Source: Burkholderiaceae bacterium (GTDB lineage: Bacteria > Pseudomonadota > Gammaproteobacteria > Burkholderiales > Burkholderiaceae). Taken from it: a stretch of 5,392 nt of DNA. Shown here piece by piece: positions 1 to 4,712 of the stretch; position 1 is the first letter of the stretch, and every line of letters begins with the position of its first letter. Both the position numbers and the translations under genes were made by a program. Location of the stretch: positions 1 to 5,392 of the forward strand of contig JAKONS010000030.1 in the NCBI GenBank assembly GCA_022701845.1, in the 5' to 3' direction. The notes under the pieces are model-generated. The model was not told the DNA's origin and did not search any database. It was given only the letters and a program-made list of their open reading frames with translations.

Positions 1-1
1 G

Positions 2-520
2 GCGCAGGGCGGCCGGGTGGCGGTGGAATCCGCCGGCATCGACCAGGGTTCGGTGTTCACCGTGTGGCTGCCGCTGCTGCCGCAGGGCGCCCGGCCGGCC
101 GACGGCCCGGTGCCGGACGTCTCGGCGCTGGCGGGCCTGAAGGTGCTGCTGATCGACGACATGCCCGAGGTGCTGTATCCCTTCGCCGCCCTGCTGGAGA
201 GCGAGGGCGCGGTGGTCGATGCGGCCGAGAGCGGCGCGCGCGGCCTGGAGCTGCTGGCCGCCGGCGGGCATGCGCTGCTGGTGTCGGATATCGGCATGCC
301 GGCGATGGACGGCTTCGAGCTGATCGCCGCGGTGCGCGCCGGCGCCCATGCGCGGGTGCGGGCCATAGCGCTCACCGGCTACGGCCGCCAGGCCGATGCC
401 GAGCGGGTGCTGCGCGCCGGCTTCGACGCGCACATGGCCAAGCCGGTCGATTTCGACGCCTTCTGCCGGCTGGTGGCCGAACTGCTGGCGGCGCCGCCGC
501 CGCCGCCGCCGCCGGCCTGA
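2..520 (+). CDS. Hybrid sensor histidine kinase, C-terminal part (ATPase end plus receiver domain), 5' truncated by window
   Basis: This is the 3' end of a two-component signalling protein; the frame is open to the left edge, so the true start lies outside the window. The first ~25 residues (GGRVAVES, then GSVFTVWLPL) match the last strands of a HATPase_c domain, where a G-rich turn precedes a final F-x-V-x-L-P strand. After a short linker comes a complete receiver domain: the acidic pair in LLIDD (155-160), the phospho-acceptor Asp in VSDIGMP (287-289), the Thr in ALTGYG (374-376) and the Lys in MAKPVD (440-442). The expected role is intramolecular phosphotransfer from the kinase His to the receiver Asp. 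No DNA-binding domain follows; the protein ends in seven prolines and an alanine. The sensory input is not visible. The wording of the receiver resembles those fused to CheB/CheR/PAS kinases, but that is only an impression. Confidence 0.9.
   Translation, partial: AQGGRVAVESAGIDQGSVFTVWLPLLPQGARPADGPVPDVSALAGLKVLLIDDMPEVLYPFAALLESEGAVVDAAESGARGLELLAAGGHALLVSDIGMPAMDGFELIAAVRAGAHARVRAIALTGYGRQADAERVLRAGFDAHMAKPVDFDAFCRLVAELLAAPPPPPPPA
494..514 (+). repeat. (CCG)7 microsatellite coding a C-terminal polyproline tail
   Basis: Seven uninterrupted CCG codons sit immediately before the terminal GCC and the TGA of the hybrid kinase gene. A trinucleotide tract can change length by slippage without shifting frame, so it would alter tail length rather than switch the gene off. 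It lies outside the receiver fold. Confidence 0.85.
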
Positions 521-540
521 GCGGGCCGGTGCCGGCTCAG
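517..540. repeat. Inverted repeat holding both convergent stop codons
   Basis: CTGAGC (517-522) and GCTCAG (535-540) form 6-bp arms around a GC-rich 12-nt centre. The TGA of the kinase gene lies in the left arm and the TGA of the dehydrogenase gene (TCA on the plus strand) lies in the right arm. A competing inner hairpin, GCCGG-TG-CCGGC, is also possible. There is no T-run on either side, so this is not a classical intrinsic terminator. It may slow or separate converging transcription, or be chance in very GC-rich DNA. Confidence 0.35.
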
Positions 541-1295
541 CGCGGCGCCATGCGGATCGCGCCGTCGAGGCGGATCACCTCGCCGTTGAGCATCTCGTTC
601 TCGAAGATGTGGCGCACCAGCCGGGCGTAGTCCTGCGGCGTGCCCAGGCGCGAGGGAAACGGCACGCTGGCGCCGAGCGCGTCCTGCACCTCCTGCGGCA
701 TGGCGAACACCATCGGCGTGCCGAAGATGCCGGGCGCGATCGTCATGTTGCGGATGCCCAGGCTGGCCAGGTCGCGCGCGATCGGCAGCGTCATGCCGAC
801 CACGCCGCCCTTCGATGCCGCATAGGCGGCCTGGCCGATCTGGCCGTCGTAGGCGGCCACCGAGGCGGTCGACACGATGACGCCGCGCTCGCCGCCCGGC
901 TGGCGCTCGTTGCGCGCCATGGCGTCGGCCGCCAGCCGGATCATGTTGAAGGTGCCGATCAGGTTGACGGTGACGGTGCGGGCGAACACGTCGAGCGCAT
1001 GCGCGCCCGACTTGCCGACCGTCTTGGCGGCCGGCGCGATGCCGGCGCAGTTCACCAGCCCGGCCAGCGTGCCGAGCGCCACCGCCCGTGCCACCACCGC
1101 CTGCCCGTCGTCCTCGCGGGCCACGTCGCAGCGCACGAAGGCGCCGCCGATCTCGCCGGCCAGCGCCTGCCCGCGGTCCTGCTGCAGATCGGCGATCACC
1201 ACCGTGCCGCCGGCCTCCGCCAGCATGCGCGCCGCGCCTTCGCCGAGGCCCGACGCGCCGCCGGTGACGATGAAAACCTTGCCTGCGATGTCCAT
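537..1295 (-). CDS. SDR-family 3-hydroxyacyl-CoA dehydrogenase (HSD10 / type II-like)
   Basis: A 252-residue cytosolic NAD-dependent short-chain dehydrogenase. The Rossmann nucleotide motif TGGASGLG is at residues 11-18, and Asp36 after beta-strand 2 favours NAD over NADP. NCAG at 82-85 replaces the usual NNAG. The catalytic tetrad is Asn111, Ser145, Tyr158 and Lys162. The C-terminal half ([32 protein letters not shown]) is typical of the HSD17B10 / type II 3-hydroxyacyl-CoA dehydrogenase group, which oxidises 3-hydroxyacyl-CoA or 2-methyl-3-hydroxybutyryl-CoA in beta-oxidation and isoleucine breakdown. Exact substrate is inference. Length is normal for the family. The ATG is supported by AGGAGA (1300-1305) four nucleotides upstream. 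The gene converges on the kinase gene with a 16-nt gap and lies downstream of the phasin gene on the same strand, but a terminator separates them, so it is probably its own transcription unit. Confidence 0.92.
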   Translation of the reverse strand: MDIAGKVFIVTGGASGLGEGAARMLAEAGGTVVIADLQQDRGQALAGEIGGAFVRCDVAREDDGQAVVARAVALGTLAGLVNCAGIAPAAKTVGKSGAHALDVFARTVTVNLIGTFNMIRLAADAMARNERQPGGERGVIVSTASVAAYDGQIGQAAYAASKGGVVGMTLPIARDLASLGIRNMTIAPGIFGTPMVFAMPQEVQDALGASVPFPSRLGTPQDYARLVRHIFENEMLNGEVIRLDGAIRMAPR

Positions 1296-1312
1296 GTCGT
1301 CTCCTGTTCTCG

Positions 1313-1330
1313 ATTGACGTATGCGTCAAT
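1313..1330. promoter_or_regulatory. Operator-like palindrome upstream of the SDR dehydrogenase gene
   Basis: ATTGACG and CGTCAAT form perfect 7-bp arms around TATG. The site is 18 bp upstream of the dehydrogenase ATG and overlaps the start-proximal side of a candidate -10 box, where a repressor would block initiation. From memory, sites of the form TTGACG-n4-CGTCAA resemble operators of regulators of fatty-acid and branched-chain amino-acid degradation (LiuR, LiuQ or FadP type), which would suit an acyl-CoA dehydrogenase. The regulator is not in the window, so the assignment is inference. Confidence 0.6.
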
Positions 1331-1358
1331 TATGCGATGGCGGCCGGACATGAAAAAA
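1329..1358 (-). promoter_or_regulatory. Candidate promoter of the SDR dehydrogenase gene
   Basis: On the minus strand CATAAT (1334-1329) matches the -10 consensus at five of six positions. A -35 box at normal spacing would fall in the T-rich 3' side of the preceding terminator (TTTTTC or TTTTTT), a weak match. Transcription would begin near 1322, inside the palindrome at 1313-1330. The poor -35 hints that an activator may be needed, or that the promoter is elsewhere. Confidence 0.4.
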
Positions 1359-1379
1359 GCCCGGCGAACCGGGCTTTTT
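1354..1379 (-). terminator. Rho-independent terminator of the phasin gene
   Basis: AAAAAGCCCGG (1354-1364) and CCGGGCTTTTT (1369-1379) form a perfect 11-bp stem with a four-base loop (TTCG on the minus strand). Read on the minus strand it ends in a run of six T. It begins 24 nt after the phasin stop codon, the usual place. The A-run on the other side means it could also work in the plus direction, but no plus-strand gene ends here. Confidence 0.92.
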
Positions 1380-1403
1380 CGGGGTGGGCGGGGCGCCCGG
1401 GCT

Positions 1404-1973
1404 TCAGCCGCGCTTGCGGGCCGCGGCGGAGGTGGCGGCGCCGGTGCTGCGGGCTGCGCTCACCGCCTGGTTGGACACCGCGGTGTAGTTGGCTTCCATC
1501 ATGTCGGAGGCCTGCTTGACCGCCTTCTGCATCGAATCGGCGACGTTGTTGGCGGCGGCGACGGCGCTCTTCATGACGGCCACGGCGGTCTCGGAGCCGG
1601 CCGGTGCGTTGCGCGCGGCGGCGTCCACCATGCCGGACATGGTCTTCTGCGCGTCGGCAGCCTTGCCTTCGACGGCCTTGCCGACTTCGGCGCTGCTGGC
1701 AGCGGCGATGTCGTACAGATGGCGGCTATAGGCGGCGGTCTTCTCGGCGATCGGCTGCAGGGCGTTGGCCTGCAGCGTCAGCATTTCCTGCGCATCCTTG
1801 GCGCCCATCAGGGCCTGGGTGTGCTCGGCCACGTCGGCCAGGGCGGCGCGCGAGGCGGTCATGTTGAGTTCGACCAGCTTTTCCAGGCCTTCGAAAGCCT
1901 TGGCGGTCAGGCTGAAAATGGTTTCGACGCTGGCCTTGTTGGCGGCGATCAGCTGTTCTGGCGTGGCATTCAT
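1404..1973 (-). CDS. phaP: Phasin family protein (PHA granule-associated)
   Basis: A 189-residue amphipathic, Ala-rich protein of the PhaP/phasin type that coats polyhydroxyalkanoate granules and controls their number and size. The N-terminal ~110 residues form the phasin core: [20 protein letters not shown], then a region around [10 protein letters not shown] and a segment with [15 protein letters not shown]. The pattern suggests long helices with no signal peptide or membrane segment. The C-terminal third is Ala/Ser-rich and ends in the basic RKRG. The start was set at 1973: it has AGGAGA six nucleotides upstream and begins with the usual [12 protein letters not shown] opening. A longer in-frame reading from 2054 would add 27 unrelated residues and would run through the operator and the expected untranslated leader. 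The gene has its own promoter, operator-like sites and terminator, so it looks monocistronic. No phaC, phaA, phaB or phaR is in the window. Confidence 0.93.
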   Translation of the reverse strand: MNATPEQLIAANKASVETIFSLTAKAFEGLEKLVELNMTASRAALADVAEHTQALMGAKDAQEMLTLQANALQPIAEKTAAYSRHLYDIAAASSAEVGKAVEGKAADAQKTMSGMVDAAARNAPAGSETAVAVMKSAVAAANNVADSMQKAVKQASDMMEANYTAVSNQAVSAARSTGAATSAAARKRG

Positions 1974-1979
1974 GGTCGA

Positions 1980-1985
1980 TCTCCT
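1980..1985 (-). promoter_or_regulatory. Ribosome binding site that fixes the phasin start
   Basis: AGGAGA on the minus strand lies six nucleotides before the ATG at 1973. It decides against the longer in-frame start at 2054, which falls at the expected transcription start and so could have no leader. Confidence 0.88.
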
Positions 1986-2036
1986 GGGATGTTGAAAATG
2001 AGGGGCAGAACCTGCTCTGAAAGCGGCGGTGCAGGT

Positions 2037-2055
2037 CATGTTGCACTGCAACATG
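2037..2055. promoter_or_regulatory. Perfect 19-bp palindrome at the phasin transcription start, candidate PhaR operator
   Basis: CATGTTGCA and TGCAACATG are perfect 9-bp arms around one central C. The site spans the transcription start predicted from the TATAAT box at 2060-2065 (about 2053). PhaR, the PHA-responsive repressor of phasin genes in Paracoccus and Ralstonia, is known to bind TGC-rich sites in phasin promoters, and this sequence and position fit. PhaR itself is not in the window, so naming the regulator is inference. Confidence 0.72.
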
Positions 2056-2059
2056 CGAA

Positions 2060-2088
2060 ATTATAGGCAGTGCATTAGCGATTGCAAA
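2060..2088 (-). promoter_or_regulatory. Phasin gene promoter
   Basis: On the minus strand TATAAT (2065-2060) matches the -10 consensus perfectly. Upstream, TTTGCA (2088-2083, 17-nt spacer) or TTGCAA (2087-2082, 16-nt spacer) can serve as -35; each matches four of six positions. The predicted start near 2053 gives a leader of about 80 nt. In such GC-rich DNA a perfect -10 box stands out, in line with the high expression usual for phasins. Confidence 0.75.
2067..2074. promoter_or_regulatory. Second operator half: inverted copy of TGCACTGC
   Basis: GCAGTGCA is the exact reverse complement of TGCACTGC at 2042-2049, the core of the palindrome at 2037-2055. It lies between the -35 and -10 boxes of the phasin promoter, so the two copies bracket TATAAT. 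Another copy of the half-site GCAACAT is at 2104-2110. Together they suggest several binding positions for one regulator. Confidence 0.5.
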
Positions 2089-2140
2089 CAATTTTTGTGC
2101 GCCGCAACATTTCCCTCGGGGCAGGTTATCGAACCTACGC

Positions 2141-2170
2141 TTCGCATCGACACCGTGCAATTCGTATAAA
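2141..2170 (+). promoter_or_regulatory. Candidate leaderless promoter of the HDAC-family gene
   Basis: TTCGCA (2141-2146), an 18-nt spacer and TATAAA (2165-2170) form a plausible sigma-70 promoter. Six nucleotides (CGCCCC) separate the -10 box from the ATG at 2177, so the A of the start codon is the expected first transcribed base. No Shine-Dalgarno sequence precedes the start. Both facts fit a leaderless mRNA. Confidence 0.6.
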
Positions 2171-2176
2171 CGCCCC

Positions 2177-3148
2177 ATGCAAGCTTTTTATGCCGAACGT
2201 TTCGTGCTGCCGCTGCCGCCCAACCACCGGTTCCCGATGGCCAAGTACGGCGCGCTACGCGACCTGCTGCGCGACCGTTTCCCGGCGGTCGACATCCACC
2301 CCGCCCCGACCGCCAGCGACGGCGAATTGGCACTCGCCCACACACCGGCCTATATCCGCGCGGTGGCCGACGGCAGCCTCGACCCGGCGATCCAGCGCGA
2401 CATCGGCTTTCCCTGGTCGGTCGCGATGGCCGAGCGGGCGCGGCGCTCGGTCGGCGCCACCATCGCCGCCGCGCGCCGTGCGCTCACCCACGGCATCGCC
2501 GCCAATCTGGCCGGCGGCACCCACCACGCCGGGCGCGCGGCCGGCAGCGGTTTCTGCGTGTTCAACGACGTGGCAGTGGCAGCGCGGCTGCTGCAGGCAG
2601 AACACGCCCGCAACGGCCGGCCGCCGCTGCGGGTGGCGGTGATCGACTGCGACGTGCACCAGGGCAACGGCACCGCCGCCATCTTCCGCGGCGACCCGGA
2701 CGTGTTCACCCTGTCGCTGCACGGCGCGAAGAATTTTCCTTTCCAGAAGGAGCCGGGCGACCTCGACGTCGACCTGCCCGACGGCTGCGGCGACGCCGAC
2801 TACCTGGCAGCGCTCGAGCAGGCGCTGGGCACGCTGGAAGACCGCTTCGACGCCGATTTCGTCTTCTACCTGGCCGGCGCCGACCCGCACGAGGGCGACC
2901 GCCTGGGGCGGCTGAAGCTCACCTACGACGGACTGGAGGCGCGCGACCGGCGGGTGTTCGACTGGGCCTGGCAGCGCCGGCTGCCGCTGGCCTTCTCGAT
3001 GGCCGGCGGCTATGGCCGCGACCTGGCCACCACGCTGCGGGTGCAGGAGAACACCTTCGTGGTGGCGCTGGAATATGCGCAACGCTGGGAGGCGTCGCTG
3101 CAGGCGGCGGTGCGCGACCGCCAGCGGGAGCCGGTGCCGCCGGCCTGA
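2177..3148 (+). CDS. Histone deacetylase / acetoin-utilisation (AcuC/HDAC-like) family hydrolase
   Basis: A 323-residue zinc-dependent amidohydrolase of the arginase/deacetylase fold. Key residues are all present: the catalytic His pair His116-His117 in GGTHHA, the relay Asp157, zinc ligands Asp159 and His161 in DCDVHQGNGT, the third zinc ligand Asp236 in AGADPHEGD, and the transition-state Tyr279 in AGGYGRD. Gln162 stands where eukaryotic HDACs have a second His (HHG), as is common in bacterial members. No signal peptide or membrane segment, so cytosolic. Bacterial relatives remove acetyl groups from protein lysines, polyamines or other small amides; the substrate cannot be read from sequence. 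The ATG at 2177 is chosen because the N-terminal block FVLPLPPNHRFPMAKY is typical of the family and would be lost from the next Met (residue 21). It is divergent from the phasin gene across 203 nt and is preceded by a leaderless-type promoter. Confidence 0.92.
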   Translation: MQAFYAERFVLPLPPNHRFPMAKYGALRDLLRDRFPAVDIHPAPTASDGELALAHTPAYIRAVADGSLDPAIQRDIGFPWSVAMAERARRSVGATIAAARRALTHGIAANLAGGTHHAGRAAGSGFCVFNDVAVAARLLQAEHARNGRPPLRVAVIDCDVHQGNGTAAIFRGDPDVFTLSLHGAKNFPFQKEPGDLDVDLPDGCGDADYLAALEQALGTLEDRFDADFVFYLAGADPHEGDRLGRLKLTYDGLEARDRRVFDWAWQRRLPLAFSMAGGYGRDLATTLRVQENTFVVALEYAQRWEASLQAAVRDRQREPVPPA

Positions 3149-3160
3149 GCGCCTCGATCG

Positions 3161-3183
3161 GCCGGATCGCTTCTGCCGGATCG
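3161..3183. repeat. Short direct repeat in the gap between the deacetylase and transporter genes
   Basis: GCCGGATCG occurs twice (3161-3169 and 3175-3183), and CGATC/GATCG arms at 3155-3169 could form a small hairpin. There is no T-run, so it is not a convincing terminator. The 102-nt gap otherwise shows no clear promoter, leaving open whether the transporter is co-transcribed with the deacetylase gene. Confidence 0.3.
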
Positions 3184-3250
3184 GTTCGGCCGCCTCGCGC
3201 GGCGATGGCGGGGATGGGAAAATGGAAGGCTCGCCACTCCGATCGCGCCC

Positions 3251-4657
3251 ATGCCAGGTCTCATCCGATTCGCCGCGCCCGCACTGGCCCTGACGCTGCC
3301 GGCCGGCGCCCACGCGGCAGGCCTCGACAGCGGTGCGGTCACGGCGGTCTGGGCGATACCGTTCGCCGGGCTGCTGCTGTCGATCGCCGTCTGGCCGCTG
3401 CTGGCGCCGGGCTTCTGGCACCACCACTTCGGCAAGATCGCCGCGGTGTGGGCAGCGGCGTTCCTGCTGCCGGGGGCGGCGACTTTCGGCGGCGGCGCCA
3501 TGGCGCAGACGGTTGTGCATGCGCTGCTGGCGGAATACCTGCCCTTCATCGTGCTGCTCACCGCGCTGTTCACCGTGGCCGGCGGCATCTTCGTGCGCGG
3601 CAACCTGCACGGCAGCCCGGCACTCAACACCGGCCTGCTGGCCATCGGTGCGCTGCTGGCGAGCTTCATGGGCACCACCGGCGCGGCGATGCTGCTGCTG
3701 CGCCCGCTGCTGCGCGCCAACGACGACCGGCCGCGGCAGGCGCATGTGGTGGTGTTCTTCATCTTCATCGTCGCCAATGCCGGCGGCGCGCTCACGCCGC
3801 TGGGCGATCCGCCGCTGTTCCTGGGCTTTCTGCAGGGCGTCGACTTCTTCTGGATGCTGCGCAACATCCTGGGTGAAACCCTGTTCCTGGTCGGCGCGCT
3901 GCTGGCGGTGTTCCATGCGGTCGACCGTTGGTTCTACCGCCGCGACGGCCACACCCTGCGCGACCCCACCCGCGACACCCACAGCGTCGGGCTGGAGGGG
4001 CTGGTCAACCTGCCGCTGCTGCTCGCGGTGATCGGGCTGGTGCTGATGAGCGGCTTCTGGAAGAGCGCTCCGGTGTTCGACGTGGCCGGCACGCCGGTCA
4101 GCCTGGCGGCGGCGCTGCGCGACGCGGGGCTGGTGGCGGTCACCCTGCTGTCGCTCGCGCTCACCCCGAAATCGGTGCATGCCGCCAACGGCTTCGGCTG
4201 GGGCCCGATGGCCGAGGTGGCCAAGCTGTTCGCCGCCATCTTCCTGACCATCGCACCGGTGATCGCCATGCTGCGCGCCGGTGTCGACGGCCCCTTCGGC
4301 GCGGTGGTGGCGGCGGTGACCCGCGCCGACGGCACGCCGGCGCCGGCGATGTATTTCTGGATCACCGGACTGCTCAGCGCCTTCCTCGACAATGCGCCGA
4401 CCTATCTGGTGTTCTTCCACACCGCCGGCGGCGATCCGCAGACCCTGATGACGACGCTGGCGCCGGTGCTCGCCGCCATCTCCACCGGCGCGGTGTTCAT
4501 GGGTGCGCTGAGCTACATCGGCAACGCGCCCAACCTGATGGTCAAGGCGATCGCCGAACACCGGGGCGTGGCCATGCCGGGCTTCTTCGGCTACATGGTG
4601 TGGTCCTGCGCCGTGCTGCTGCCGCTCTTCGCCCTCATCACTTTCATCTGGTTCTAG
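3251..4657 (+). CDS. Sodium:proton antiporter / putative citrate transporter family membrane protein (ion transporter superfamily)
   Basis: A 468-residue polytopic inner-membrane protein. The first ~22 residues (MPGLIRFAAP, then AHA-A) look like a cleavable signal peptide or first membrane helix. About a dozen further hydrophobic segments follow, near residues 34-52, 64-80, 97-115, 126-152, 165-180, 206-225, 252-268, 291-304, 323-342, 365-378, 402-420 and 443-467. Two repeat-related motif sets mark the ion transporter superfamily fold: GTTGAAMLLLRPLLRAN (141-157) with NAGGALTPLGDPPLFLGF (176-193), and LSAFLDNAPTYLVFF (375-389) with ALSYIGNAPNLMVKA (419-433). Asp186 and Asp380 are the obvious candidates for ion coupling. 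Databases name such proteins sodium:proton antiporter or CitMHS_2; Na+/H+ exchange, citrate or another anion cannot be told apart from sequence. No good Shine-Dalgarno precedes the ATG (the nearest, GGAAGG at 3224-3229, is 21 nt away), but the signal-like N terminus supports this start and the next Met is residue 84. Confidence 0.85.
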   Translation: MPGLIRFAAPALALTLPAGAHAAGLDSGAVTAVWAIPFAGLLLSIAVWPLLAPGFWHHHFGKIAAVWAAAFLLPGAATFGGGAMAQTVVHALLAEYLPFIVLLTALFTVAGGIFVRGNLHGSPALNTGLLAIGALLASFMGTTGAAMLLLRPLLRANDDRPRQAHVVVFFIFIVANAGGALTPLGDPPLFLGFLQGVDFFWMLRNILGETLFLVGALLAVFHAVDRWFYRRDGHTLRDPTRDTHSVGLEGLVNLPLLLAVIGLVLMSGFWKSAPVFDVAGTPVSLAAALRDAGLVAVTLLSLALTPKSVHAANGFGWGPMAEVAKLFAAIFLTIAPVIAMLRAGVDGPFGAVVAAVTRADGTPAPAMYFWITGLLSAFLDNAPTYLVFFHTAGGDPQTLMTTLAPVLAAISTGAVFMGALSYIGNAPNLMVKAIAEHRGVAMPGFFGYMVWSCAVLLPLFALITFIWF

Positions 4658-4701
4658 CCATGCGCATGCCCTGTTTGTCTTTCGGTCGACCGCCATCGGG
4701 T

Positions 4702-4706
4702 GAGGG
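4702..4706 (+). promoter_or_regulatory. Ribosome binding site deciding the rmuC GTG start
   Basis: GAGGG lies six nucleotides before the GTG at 4713 and 18 nt before the alternative in-frame GTG at 4725. Spacing favours 4713. For 4725 only a poor GGGTGG (4715-4720) is available. Confidence 0.55.
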
Positions 4707-4712
4707 CGCGGC

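Noticed and set aside
2005..2015. GCAG-AAC-CTGC in the phasin leader as a further operator or attenuator.
   Set aside because: The arms are only 4 bp, there is no T-run, and such short inverted repeats are frequent by chance; it could be a minor TGC-type site but cannot be supported.
1974..2054. N-terminal extension of the phasin by 27 residues from the ATG at 2054.
   Set aside because: The start at 1973 has an ideal ribosome site and a phasin-like opening. The upstream ATG lies at the expected transcription start and within the palindrome.
396..2066. A 556-codon plus-strand frame across the dehydrogenase and phasin genes.
   Set aside because: It is antisense to two well-supported genes with ribosome sites and has Arg/Ala/Gly/His-rich low-complexity content; a GC artefact.
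3155..3183. A terminator after the deacetylase gene.
   Set aside because: The hairpin arms are short and imperfect and no T-run follows.
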